DNA from: Nesterenkonia sphaerica
Lineage (GTDB): Bacteria; Actinomycetota; Actinomycetes; Actinomycetales; Micrococcaceae
DNA: 64,000 bases
Assembly: GCF_005771565.1 (NCBI RefSeq)
Contig: NZ_VAWA01000002.1
Coordinates: forward strand, 208,160 to 272,159
Reading direction: 5' to 3'
Positions 37,149 through 45,817 of the stretch are shown here, one piece after another. Under the pieces are notes generated by a model. That model did not search any database, was not told the origin of the DNA, and saw nothing but the letters and a program-made list of their open reading frames with translations. How positions within the stretch are numbered: the first letter of the stretch is position 1; each line of letters begins with the position of its first letter. The translations under genes were made by a program, and so were the position numbers.

Positions 37149-37173
37149 ATAATGTAGATTATCGGACTAATGT
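37149..37173 (+). promoter_or_regulatory. AT-rich promoter/dyad region upstream of nfeD-like gene
   Basis: The otherwise GC-rich 280-bp gap 37031-37310 contains a dyad, ATAAT-GTAG-ATTAT (37149-37162), and a candidate promoter with -35 CTGACA (37144-37149) and -10 TAATGT (37168-37173) at 18-bp spacing. The rest of this gap shows no gene. The leader to the NfeD start would be about 130 bases long. Confidence 0.35.
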
Positions 37174-37310
37174 ATGGTGGCGGGGCCGCCCGCCGAAGGT
37201 CCGGTCTGCCCACCGCGCAGGGACAACCTCGACGTTGCCCGGTTCTGCTCGCTACAGTTGGTGGACAAGGTCTGGGAGTACGCCGGGACCGCAGAACCGG
37301 GAGGTTGAGC

Positions 37311-37796
37311 ATGATCGAGTGGTTCGGCGAAAACCTCTGGGCGGCGTGGCTGGCACTGACGTTCGTGCTCGCCGTCGTCGAGTCTTTTCTGCTGGACCTG
37401 ATGTTCCTCATGCTCGCGGTGGGCGCACTGGCCGCCATGATGGTCTCACTGGCCGGTGGCGAACTCTGGATGCAGGTGGTGGTGGGCTCGGTGACCGCTC
37501 TGCTGATGTTGGGTGCGGTGCGGCCCATTGCTCTGAAGCACCTGAAGAAGGGCTCGGCCGAGCAGCTGACCAATATTGACCGCATGGCGGGCATGGAAGC
37601 TCAGGCCCTGGAAGCCGTCACGGAGCTATCCGGGCTGGCCGAGGTTGACGGTGATACATGGACAGCCCGCGCGGCCGGACCGTTCCAGATTGAGCCTGGC
37701 ACCCCCGCAGTGGTGGAATCGGTGGACGGAGCCACCGTCTACCTGAAGCCGACCTCCAGCATTCAGTGGGATGATCCCCAGACCCGTGAAGACTGA
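37311..37796 (+). CDS. NfeD family membrane protein
   Basis: A 161-residue protein with three N-terminal hydrophobic segments (residues ~10-30, 32-52 and 55-75) and a C-terminal OB-fold domain of about 60 residues (MAGMEAQALEAV to TVYLKP). This is the short NfeD form without a ClpP-like protease. GGAGG precedes the ATG at 37311. The gene for an SPFH/paraslipin protein follows after 20 bases. NfeD and SPFH proteins usually form a membrane microdomain pair. Confidence 0.88.
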   Translation: MIEWFGENLWAAWLALTFVLAVVESFLLDLMFLMLAVGALAAMMVSLAGGELWMQVVVGSVTALLMLGAVRPIALKHLKKGSAEQLTNIDRMAGMEAQALEAVTELSGLAEVDGDTWTARAAGPFQIEPGTPAVVESVDGATVYLKPTSSIQWDDPQTRED

Positions 37797-37816
37797 CCCG
37801 CAACCCAAAAGGACGG

Positions 37817-39106
37817 ATGGCAGACATGCCTGAAATTGTCGTAATCGTGGTACTCCTGGCGCTCGTGGCCTTCGTGGTGGTGGTGCTCGCTCAAAGCGTC
37901 CGCATCGTTCCCCAGGCCCGGGCTGGCATTATCGAACGGCTCGGAAAGTACCAGCGCACCCAGGGTCCCGGCCTTACGCTGCTGGTGCCGTTCATCGACC
38001 GGCTGCTTCCGATGTTGGACATGCGCGAACAGGTGGTCTCCTTCCCGCCCCAGCCTGTGATCACTGAGGACAACCTGGTGGTCTCCATCGACACGGTCGT
38101 CTACTTCCAGATCACTGACCCCAAGGCCGCCACCTATGAGATCCAGAACTACATCGTTGCCGTGGAACAGCTGACCACGACCACGCTGCGCAATGTGGTG
38201 GGCGGGATGAACCTCGAAGAAGCCCTGACCTCGCGGGACCAGATCAACTCGATGCTGCGCGGTGAGCTGGACAAGGTCACAGGACGCTGGGGCATCCGAG
38301 TCGCCCGAGTGGAGCTGAAGGCTATTGACCCCCCGCACAGCATCCAGGACTCCATGGAGCAGCAGATGCGGGCGGAGCGCAGTCGCCGCGCCGCCATTCT
38401 CACCGCAGAAGGCAACAAGCAGTCCTCCATCCTCAACGCTGAGGGTGAGCGTCAGGCCGCGATTCTGCAGGCTGAGGGTGACGCGCAGTCAAGAATCCTG
38501 GCCGCCAATGCGGAGGCCCAGGCCATCGAGACGGTCTTCAACGCAGTGCACGCCTCTGAGCCAAGCCCGGAGCTGCTCTCCTATCAGTACCTGCAGACAC
38601 TGCCAGAGATGGCCAAGTCCGAGTCCAATACGATGTTTGTCATCCCGGGTGAGTTCGGCGAAGCCCTGAAGTCACTGTCGGGCGCTTTCGGCAGCAAAGA
38701 CGACAGCAGCGGCCTCTCCTTCGAAGAGCGCGAAAAGGCACTGGAATCCCGTGCTGAGCGTCTGCGGAAACGTCGCACGGAAGAAGCCTCTGGTGCCACC
38801 GGCAGGCCTGGGATCTCTTCAGCGATCGCTGATCTTGCCGAATCAGCCCGGTCCACCTCGGTGACGGATGACCATTCGAGCTACTTGAGCTCCAAAGAGC
38901 TCGAGGAGGAAGCCCGGAAGGCCGAGCACGGCAATGCCAGCGCGGCCCGAGGCTCCGGCGTGCCGGGGCTGGAAGAGGACAGTGCAGCAGCCCTGCGGCG
39001 CGTAGCGGAGACCGCTCCCCCGGTGGAGGAGCCTGATCTCGATCCGGACCACCTCCCGGAGGAGCCCGAGGACGGCCCTGCCACCTCCCACGAGCGGAAT
39101 AACTGA
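37817..39106 (+). CDS. SPFH domain membrane protein (paraslipin, QmcA-like)
   Basis: A 429-residue protein with one N-terminal membrane helix (residues 7-26) and an SPFH domain that begins SVRIVPQARAGIIERLGKYQ. Next comes a coiled-coil with alternating A/E repeats (AAILTAEGNKQSSILNAEGE) and then a long acidic, disordered C-terminal tail. The ATG at 37817 follows AAAGGA. It oligomerises at the membrane with NfeD in related systems and may scaffold protein quality control. The tail is longer than in E. coli QmcA. Confidence 0.9.
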   Translation: MADMPEIVVIVVLLALVAFVVVVLAQSVRIVPQARAGIIERLGKYQRTQGPGLTLLVPFIDRLLPMLDMREQVVSFPPQPVITEDNLVVSIDTVVYFQITDPKAATYEIQNYIVAVEQLTTTTLRNVVGGMNLEEALTSRDQINSMLRGELDKVTGRWGIRVARVELKAIDPPHSIQDSMEQQMRAERSRRAAILTAEGNKQSSILNAEGERQAAILQAEGDAQSRILAANAEAQAIETVFNAVHASEPSPELLSYQYLQTLPEMAKSESNTMFVIPGEFGEALKSLSGAFGSKDDSSGLSFEEREKALESRAERLRKRRTEEASGATGRPGISSAIADLAESARSTSVTDDHSSYLSSKELEEEARKAEHGNASAARGSGVPGLEEDSAAALRRVAETAPPVEEPDLDPDHLPEEPEDGPATSHERNN

Positions 39107-39169
39107 GCCGCCGACGCCGTTGGGACGGAAAGAGTACAGCCCTGTCCAGCTAAGTCAGAAGGAGCAGCC

Positions 39170-39511
39170 ATGAGCGACCGCAGCCTGCGCGGAATGCGCC
39201 TGGGCGCCCAGTCCATGGAGACCGAGTCCGGTGTCGAACCGGCACCCCGACAGAACGTCGATTACGTCTGTGAAGACGGTGAGAAGATTACCGTCACCTT
39301 CGCCGCAGACGCTGATATTCCGGCCACTTGGACGTCCTCTGCGGGGAAAGTCGGGGTGCTCGCTGAGGGTGAGGCCCCTGCCGCAGAGCCGGATAAGCCC
39401 GTGCGCACCCACTGGGACATGCTCCTGGAGCGCCGCAGCGAGGAGGAGCTTGAGGAGATTCTCAACGATCGGCTGAAGATCCTGCGCGGAAAACGCGGCG
39501 AAAAAGTCTGA
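39170..39511 (+). CDS. rbpA: RNA polymerase-binding protein RbpA
   Basis: A 113-residue actinobacterial transcription factor that binds RNA polymerase and group I/II sigma factors and stabilises the open complex. It shows the MRLGAQSMETE N-terminus, the central beta-barrel region VDYVCEDGEKITV, and the sigma-interacting C-terminal helix with THWDMLLERRS and EELEEILNDRL. One of the usual zinc-site cysteines is not present; only one Cys is seen. AGAAGGAG precedes the ATG. A strong hairpin begins 18 bases after the stop. Confidence 0.93.
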   Translation: MSDRSLRGMRLGAQSMETESGVEPAPRQNVDYVCEDGEKITVTFAADADIPATWTSSAGKVGVLAEGEAPAAEPDKPVRTHWDMLLERRSEEELEEILNDRLKILRGKRGEKV

Positions 39512-39518
39512 TCACGCG

Positions 39519-40259
39519 CTATCGGCTGAAGGCCCTGGCTCTTGCGGCCAGGGCCTTTGCGCGCGCGGAGAGCCCCCACTTGGTGACATTGAGCACCGCT
39601 TCGGCCACAATATCTCCGCTCATCTTGGACTCTCCCAGCGTCCGCTCCACAAAGGTAATCGGCACTTCCTTGATGGTCTTTCCCAGCCGGGCAGTGCGGA
39701 ACGTCATATCCACCTGGAAGCCGTAGCCCACCGACTCGATAGCGCCGAGGTCGATCTCCTCCAAGAGACTGCGGCGGAAGACCCGGAACCCGGCGGTGAT
39801 GTCGCGCACCCGCAGCCCGAGGAGAACTCTCGAATACGTGCTTCCAGCCCGTGAGATCAGCTCTCGGTGGAGGGGCCAGTTCACCACAGAGCCGCCGCTG
39901 ACCCACCGCGAACCGATCACCAAGTCGGCCTCATCCACCGCACCCAGCAGGTCCGGCAACTGTTCAGGCTGGTGTGAGCCGTCGGCGTCGAGCTCCACGA
40001 ATACGTCGTACTCGCGGGCCAGCCCCCAGGAGAAGCCCGCGAGGTATGCCCCGCCTAAACCGTTCTTCTGGGTTCGGTGCAGGACGTGAATCTGAGCATC
40101 CTGTGCACTCATCTGGTCAGCCAGCTCCCCCGTGCCGTCGGGGCTGTTGTCATCGACGATCAGCACATCAGACTCCGGCACGGCTGCCCGCAGCCGGTCC
40201 ACCACAGTGGGAAGGGAGTCGATCTCGTTGTAGGTGGGGATGATGGTCAAGGGCTTCAT
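39519..40259 (-). CDS. ppm1: polyprenol monophosphomannose synthase
   Basis: A 246-residue GT2 glycosyltransferase that transfers mannose from GDP-mannose to polyprenyl phosphate for lipoglycan and protein mannosylation. Visible motifs are IIPTYNE at the N-terminus, IVDDNSPDGTG, the metal-binding ELDADGSH and GFQVDMTFR. It is the single-domain form without a fused acyltransferase. The ATG at 40259 is used; the longer upstream frame overlaps the next gene. It is the last gene of the helY-amidohydrolase-ppm1 string, and its 3' end contains the rbpA terminator hairpin. Confidence 0.9.
   Translation of the reverse strand: MKPLTIIPTYNEIDSLPTVVDRLRAAVPESDVLIVDDNSPDGTGELADQMSAQDAQIHVLHRTQKNGLGGAYLAGFSWGLAREYDVFVELDADGSHQPEQLPDLLGAVDEADLVIGSRWVSGGSVVNWPLHRELISRAGSTYSRVLLGLRVRDITAGFRVFRRSLLEEIDLGAIESVGYGFQVDMTFRTARLGKTIKEVPITFVERTLGESKMSGDIVAEAVLNVTKWGLSARAKALAARARAFSR
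39529..39557 (+). terminator. hairpin terminator of rbpA, inside the 3' end of ppm1
   Basis: AAGGCCCTGGC (39529-39539) and GCCAGGGCCTT (39547-39557) pair perfectly over 11 bp with a 7-base loop, followed by T and GC-rich sequence. The stem lies within the last codons of the convergent ppm1 gene. Confidence 0.65.
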
Positions 40260-40269
40260 GGTTTCCAAT

Positions 40270-41454
40270 TTACCGCCCCTGGATGACAGTGCTGACCAGT
40301 CGGGGAAGCGTTTCTCCGTCCAGGTGCGGCAGCAGCGGTGTGCGTGCTCGAGTGTCCGTGCTCCACGCCGAGATGGTGGATCCCGGGGTCTGGACTGAGA
40401 GCTGCTCGACCTCCCAGACGCAATAAGTGGCTTCGGCGCCGAGACTGAGCTGGCCGCCCAGCGGCGGCGCATCCGGCAGTGAACGGTATGCACCCCTGGT
40501 CTGAGCGTTGAACCCGGCTCGCGCAGACACGGGATCGCTCGGTTGGTAAACGTGATCTGTCACCAGCTGCCATGGGTTCTGCCCCTCAGGTGGGGCAGCT
40601 GAGGTCGGCACGCCGACGCTGAGGGCTGTGGCCAAGTGCCCCGGGCCTGTGAGCAATACGTGAACTCCAGTGTTGAGCAGGCCTTCCCACTGGGCGCGGT
40701 CGGCGGTGTCGAATCCCACCAGAACCGTCGGAGTGGCAGGCGAGGGTCCTTGTTTCAGCTCCCGAAGGTGTTTCTGCGAGGTGACTGTCGCGTCGACGAC
40801 GACGCTGGGCTCGGTGGCGGTACATTCCAGCAGCAGCTGCCGTCCTGCTTCGGCACACCATGAGCGCACTCCTAACAGGTTGGGCAGGATTTCCCCGAAA
40901 GTCAGCTGAACTGCCGGTGAGCGGCCCGGCAGCTCCCATGCCTCGAGGAGGTCCAGGAGTGTATTGACCGGACCGATGGAGGGGGCACCTCCGTCGGCTT
41001 CTACCCGGTGGAGGTGCAGCACCGGCCACACTTCCACCGGGTGCCCGGCAGCAACCTGGAGTGCCTCTACCAGGTGCTGGCCTGTGATGGCACTGCGTTC
41101 GGCGGTAATGTCCTCAACCGTCAGGTCAATGCGCAGGCGCAATGCCGAATAGCCGAGGTGGTGAGCGGCGACATCAAGCACGTCAGCTACAGTCCCGGGG
41201 CTGAGCTCACCGAGCGTCAGCCCGGCCACCCCCACGAACCCGGGAGCGAGGAACCCGCGATCTAGATCAGAGGTGACCAGGCCCGCGTGCTGCATCTGCT
41301 CAGCAGTCTCGTCGGACCCCAACCAAGCAACCTGGCCCCTTTCCACCATCATCGCCTCGGCATACGGTTCCGCCGTGGAGTGAACGGTGGCGTTGAACAG
41401 CAGCTGCGGGGGGTGAGGTGCAGGCTCAGAAACTGTCGAAGTTATCGTCGTCAA
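40270..41454 (-). CDS. degenerate amidohydrolase-like protein
   Basis: A 394-residue protein with the outline of a metal-dependent amidohydrolase, with an N-terminal composite domain (ATVHSTAEPYAEAMMVERGQVAWLG) leading to FLAPGFVGV. The usual PGFIDxHxH metal motif has lost both histidines here, so it is probably not a hydrolase in the normal sense. I chose the TTG at 41454 because GAGGAA precedes it; a TTG at 41466 is also possible, and both overlap the end of helY. It is conserved next to ppm1 and helY in related genomes as I recall. The function is unknown. Confidence 0.68.
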   Translation of the reverse strand: MTTITSTVSEPAPHPPQLLFNATVHSTAEPYAEAMMVERGQVAWLGSDETAEQMQHAGLVTSDLDRGFLAPGFVGVAGLTLGELSPGTVADVLDVAAHHLGYSALRLRIDLTVEDITAERSAITGQHLVEALQVAAGHPVEVWPVLHLHRVEADGGAPSIGPVNTLLDLLEAWELPGRSPAVQLTFGEILPNLLGVRSWCAEAGRQLLLECTATEPSVVVDATVTSQKHLRELKQGPSPATPTVLVGFDTADRAQWEGLLNTGVHVLLTGPGHLATALSVGVPTSAAPPEGQNPWQLVTDHVYQPSDPVSARAGFNAQTRGAYRSLPDAPPLGGQLSLGAEATYCVWEVEQLSVQTPGSTISAWSTDTRARTPLLPHLDGETLPRLVSTVIQGR

Positions 41455-44401
41455 AATCTTCCTCAATGGATTGATAGGTCACCGAGGAGTATGAGACCAC
41501 TCCTCTGGAAATCAGGTCAACGGCTTCCCGGCATCGATTCGCGAATTTCGCACTCGCGGTGGGCACCGCAGACAGTTGGTCCAGCACATCAATGCACTGC
41601 TTGGCCCAGCGGACAAAATCACCCGCGGCAAGGGGAGAGTCACTCAGCGCCGTTCGAAGGCTCTCACCGGCCGCCCAGTGGTACATCGGCACTGCGAGCC
41701 CCAGCTCCGGGGCGGCAGTCGGCTCAAGATGGTGCCGTTTCTCCAGGGATTCAAGCTCAGCGTGAACTTCAATCCCGGCCCGCACCGCCTGAGCGAGTTT
41801 CTTCGAGGGCAGCTGCGGCATCGCCCCTTCGTCCTCCCGCTTGGCTTGGTAGACCAGCAGAGTGGAGTAGGACGCCAGCTCCTCGGCGCTGAGCTGGCTG
41901 AGCACTCCTCGATCCATCAGTAACTCGGTCAAGAGGTCACGTTCGCCGTAGATCCGGCGAAGCCGCTGTCCGCGCTCCGTGACCAGAAATTCCTCAGCGT
42001 CGAACTCCTCCGGCAAGGGATCAGCGGCTGGCAGCATGTCCTGATCAGCGGCCTGGAGGTGGCCCAGTTCGAAGAGTACGCCGCACACTCGGTCAAAGGT
42101 CTTGGCGATAGACCCAGTGCGCCTGTCGATCTTGGCCTTCAACTGGTCGGTCTCCCGGCGCAGCTTCCACCATCGGTCGGCCCACCGGGCGTGCGTTTCC
42201 CGATCTGGGCACGAATGGCACGGGTGCCGGCGCAGGTTCGCCTGCAGCTCTTCCACCTCGAGACCATCCTCGCTGCCTCGGTCCTCGCTGAAGCTGAAGC
42301 CCGGCTGCGGTGCGCTGCTGCGTGGGGGTCTGCGGTCCCGCAGTGCGCTGCGCATGGCAGAGGCCAGATCCCGCCGGATTTTCGGCACCTTCACCTGGGG
42401 CTTCCGGGGCAGTCGGATGCTGGTCAGCACTTCAGGCGGCTGGGAAAAATCTTCGACGGTGACGCTGCGCAGCTTCCCATCGGAGGTGATGACACCGGGG
42501 CGCGGGTCGTGTTCCGGAGCGGAATGGACCACCAGGCACTCGCCCAGGCGGCGGCGACCGCCCACCTCGATGACGTCTCCGGGCTCCAGTGCGCTGAGCA
42601 CGCGAACGACCTCTCTGCGTCGCTGGCGGGACCGGGCCTTCGCCTGGTCCTTCTGCTGGGCGTTGAGCTTCCTGCGCAGCTCGTCGTACTCCACGAAGGA
42701 GCCCAGGTGACACGTCATGGACTCCTGGTAGCCGGCCAGTGAGGCCTCACGTTTGGCCACGTCTCGGGCCAGTCCGACGACAGCCCGGTCAGCTTGGAAC
42801 TGCGCGAATGAGGACTCCAGGATGGTGCGGGCTCGTCGGCGCCCGAATTGGGCGGTGAGATTGACTGCCATGTTGTAGCTGGGGCTGAAGCTGGAGTTCA
42901 GCGGGTAGGTGCGTTTGGAGGCCAGCCCGGCCACTTGGCGGGGGTCCATGCCAGGCTGCCAGATCACCACCGCGTGGCCCTCCACGTCGATTCCGCGGCG
43001 TCCGGCGCGACCTGTGAGCTGGGTGTACTCCCCCGGCGTAATGTCTTGGTGGCTTTCCCCGTTGAACTTGTCCAGCTTCTCCAGCACCACCGTTCGGGCG
43101 GGCATGTTGATCCCCAATGCGAGAGTCTCGGTGGCGAAGACAATTTTCAGCAGACCTTCAGCGTAGAGATTCTCCACCAGCTCTTTGAAAGGGGGGAGCA
43201 TGCCAGCATGATGGGCGGCGACGCCGTTGATCAGGGCCTGCCGGAAACTGTCAAAGCCGAGCACGGACAGGTCCTCCGCGGGCAGCTCCCATCCCATCTC
43301 CTCAACCCGGGAGGCGATTTCCTTCGACTCCTGAGAGTTGGTCAGTCGGATGCCGTGATGCAGGCACTGCTCCACGGCCGCCTCACATCCTGCCCGGGAA
43401 AAGATAAATGTGATGCACGGCAGCAGTCCATCGCGGTCCAGTGCCCGGATCATGCGTGGACGGCTCAGGCGGGGCGCCCCCTTGGGCGAGCCGGAGAGAC
43501 GTGAGACCTCTCCCCCAGCCTGCTGGCCAGCAGGGCCAGCGCCTGCACGCCGATCGCGACGGCCCCGGCCCCGTCCCCGATGTCCCCCCGAACGCCGAGA
43601 GGCAGGAGCCTGGGCGAAGTGGGCCAGCCGTTGGAGTTCCGGATTGACAAGTTGGGCCTGGACTGGCGCCTCCGGCGCCCCTCCACGCTCAGGCCCAGGA
43701 TCAGCGCTGTCATGCGGCGAGTCCAGTACGAACAGGTCGTGAAGCTGGTAGTCGACCATCATGTGCTGCCACAGCGGAACCGGACGGTGCTCAGATACCA
43801 CCACCGCAGTCTCGCCGCGCACCGTATCCAGCCACGCGCCGAACTCTTCGGCGTTGGACACTGTGGCCGACAGGGCTGCGACCTGCACCGCCTCAGGAAG
43901 GTGAATGATCACTTCCTCCCATACCGCACCGCGGAAACGATCAGCCAGGTAGTGGACTTCGTCCATGACCACGAAGCCCAAGTCTTCGAGGGTCAAGGAA
44001 TCCTGGTACAGCATATTCCGCAGCACCTCGGTAGTCATGACCACCACCTCAGCCTCGGAGTTAATTGAGGTGTCCCCGGTGAGCAGGCCCACACGTTCCG
44101 GGCCGTAGATGTCACGCAACTCCTGGAACTTCTGGTTGCTCAGCGCCTTAATAGGCGTGGTGTAGAAGGCCTTTTTCCCCAGGGCCAGGGCAAGATGGAC
44201 GGCGAATTCCCCCACAATGGTCTTACCTGCCCCGGTGGGAGCTGCCACCAGCACCGCTTTTCCGGCCTCGAGGTGTCGGCAGGCCTGAAGCTGGAACTCG
44301 TCGAGCTCAAAGGATTGTCTCGACTTGAACGCGCCCAGCTCCGTCTTGGCCTCCGCCGCGCGTCGTCGGGATTCTGCGTAGCGCTGGGCCGGTGAACTCA
44401 T
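41426..44401 (-). CDS. helY: DEAD/DEAH-box RNA helicase HelY (Ski2/Mtr4-like)
   Basis: A 991-residue superfamily 2 helicase. It has the Walker A AAPTGAGKT, the DEVH box VMDEVHYLADRFRG, the SAT motif LSATVSN, motif V in TLALGINMPART and motif VI in QLTGRAGRRG. A C-terminal Ski2-type domain of about 300 residues follows. An Arg/Gly-rich low-complexity insert (around residues 265-310) interrupts the region after the first RecA-like domain. It may act on structured RNA during decay or ribosome maturation (family inference). The gene leads the helY-amidohydrolase-ppm1 string. Confidence 0.9.
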   Translation of the reverse strand: MSSPAQRYAESRRRAAEAKTELGAFKSRQSFELDEFQLQACRHLEAGKAVLVAAPTGAGKTIVGEFAVHLALALGKKAFYTTPIKALSNQKFQELRDIYGPERVGLLTGDTSINSEAEVVVMTTEVLRNMLYQDSLTLEDLGFVVMDEVHYLADRFRGAVWEEVIIHLPEAVQVAALSATVSNAEEFGAWLDTVRGETAVVVSEHRPVPLWQHMMVDYQLHDLFVLDSPHDSADPGPERGGAPEAPVQAQLVNPELQRLAHFAQAPASRRSGGHRGRGRGRRDRRAGAGPAGQQAGGEVSRLSGSPKGAPRLSRPRMIRALDRDGLLPCITFIFSRAGCEAAVEQCLHHGIRLTNSQESKEIASRVEEMGWELPAEDLSVLGFDSFRQALINGVAAHHAGMLPPFKELVENLYAEGLLKIVFATETLALGINMPARTVVLEKLDKFNGESHQDITPGEYTQLTGRAGRRGIDVEGHAVVIWQPGMDPRQVAGLASKRTYPLNSSFSPSYNMAVNLTAQFGRRRARTILESSFAQFQADRAVVGLARDVAKREASLAGYQESMTCHLGSFVEYDELRRKLNAQQKDQAKARSRQRRREVVRVLSALEPGDVIEVGGRRRLGECLVVHSAPEHDPRPGVITSDGKLRSVTVEDFSQPPEVLTSIRLPRKPQVKVPKIRRDLASAMRSALRDRRPPRSSAPQPGFSFSEDRGSEDGLEVEELQANLRRHPCHSCPDRETHARWADRWWKLRRETDQLKAKIDRRTGSIAKTFDRVCGVLFELGHLQAADQDMLPAADPLPEEFDAEEFLVTERGQRLRRIYGERDLLTELLMDRGVLSQLSAEELASYSTLLVYQAKREDEGAMPQLPSKKLAQAVRAGIEVHAELESLEKRHHLEPTAAPELGLAVPMYHWAAGESLRTALSDSPLAAGDFVRWAKQCIDVLDQLSAVPTASAKFANRCREAVDLISRGVVSYSSVTYQSIEEDFDDDNFDSF

Positions 44402-44569
44402 AGCGGTCTCGGTTCCCTCCTTCAGCCGTGTCTCGGAGCCAGGGTCGGCTTCCTCTCCTGACAGCCTAACCGCAGGCTGAAGCCCGCTCTTGAAAATTCA
44501 TTCCCAGCTGACAGGCGGCTCTGAGGCCGCCAGCTGCGCCCAGCCCGGTGAGGAGTATTGTGGATTGCC

Positions 44570-45817
44570 GTGAAGCGCTCCTCCATGACCCCCACCTTTC
44601 CCTTCCGCGAGGTGGTGCTGGGCGCTCTGATCCCGGCGTTCATCTTCAGCACGGGCATCGGTGCTCTGCTGCCAATCCTGGCACCCTACAGCGTGGAGCG
44701 CGGCGCCACCCTCGCCACCGCTGGGGTGGTCGCCGCCATGCTGCCGGTGGGACAGATCCTGGCTGATCTGCCGGCGGGTCAACTCGCGGCGAAGATCGGA
44801 GACCGCCGGGCCATGCTCGCCGCTGGGTCCGTGGCCGCACTGGGGTTCCTCAGCGCGGCACTGGCACCATCGGTGATCACCCTGGCCATCGCGGTGCTGT
44901 TGGTCGGGGCGTGCAACGCCGTCTTCCACCTGGCTCGGCACTCCTATCTCACCGCCGTGACCCCGGTGGGTAACCGGGCGACGGTCCTGTCGACTCTCGG
45001 GGGCGTGCACCGCATCGGGCAGTTTGTCGGCCCGTTTCTGGGTGCAGGCGTCATTCACTTCTCTGCGATGGGTGCAGTATTTTATCTTGCCGCAGCCACT
45101 GCTCTGGCCGCCACCGTGACTGTCTGGCTGGCTCGCACGCCTCGGCCTGAACAACCTCAGGGCGCCGTGAGCTCGGCCACCCAGGAGATCACGAAGCCCA
45201 GATTCTGGAAAGTCTTGGGCGACCACCGCGCCATGCTCGCGACCTTGGGCTCGGTGGGCATGCTAGTGGGCGCCATACGCGGCGCCCGTCAGCAGGTGAT
45301 CCCGCTGTGGGGTGAGTACATTGGCCTCGACCCCACCACCATCTCGTTGCTGTTCGGCCTGGCTGGGGGCATTGACATGCTGCTGTTCTACCCGGCCGGC
45401 AGAGTGATGGACCGGTGGGGACGGCTGTGGGTCGGGGTGCCGGCTATGACCATGTTGGGCATCTCCATGGCGCTGTTTCCGCTGACCTCGACCGGCGCGG
45501 GACTGGCTGGTGTTGCGATGCTGCTGGGATTTGCCAATGGCTGGGGCTCAGGCATCATGATGACCATCTCGTCCGACGTCTCGCCCGCTGAGGCCCGGCC
45601 GCAATTCTTGGGGGCTTGGCGGCTGTTGACGGACATTGGTCTCGGTGCCGGCCCGCTGATTCTGGCTGCGGGCGCTGCGGCTGGCTCGCTGGCCGCCGGC
45701 GTGTGGGCCGCGGCAGCCGTAGGCCCGTTGGCGGCAGCTGGCATGCAGCGCTGGCTGCCGCGCTATTCGCATCATGCCAATCGGACTACACGCCGCCGGG
45801 CAGGTGTGGCGGACTAG
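44570..45817 (+). CDS. MFS transporter
   Basis: A protein of about 415 residues with twelve hydrophobic segments, the MFS loop signature GQLAAKIGDRRA between TM2 and TM3, and a similar GRVMDRWGR in the second half. It resembles drug/sugar efflux carriers of the major facilitator superfamily. The start is uncertain: GTG at 44570 is preferred, with TTG at 44558 and ATG at 44585 as alternatives, and GAGGAG lies at 44550-44555. The stop overlaps the stop of the convergent LacI gene by four bases (CTAG). The substrate is unknown. Confidence 0.83.
   Translation: MKRSSMTPTFPFREVVLGALIPAFIFSTGIGALLPILAPYSVERGATLATAGVVAAMLPVGQILADLPAGQLAAKIGDRRAMLAAGSVAALGFLSAALAPSVITLAIAVLLVGACNAVFHLARHSYLTAVTPVGNRATVLSTLGGVHRIGQFVGPFLGAGVIHFSAMGAVFYLAAATALAATVTVWLARTPRPEQPQGAVSSATQEITKPRFWKVLGDHRAMLATLGSVGMLVGAIRGARQQVIPLWGEYIGLDPTTISLLFGLAGGIDMLLFYPAGRVMDRWGRLWVGVPAMTMLGISMALFPLTSTGAGLAGVAMLLGFANGWGSGIMMTISSDVSPAEARPQFLGAWRLLTDIGLGAGPLILAAGAAAGSLAAGVWAAAAVGPLAAAGMQRWLPRYSHHANRTTRRRAGVAD

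Noticed and set aside
39107..39169. SigR-type promoter before rbpA
   Set aside because: GGGAC is present but there is no GGAAT-N18-GTT pattern, so it is not reported as a feature.
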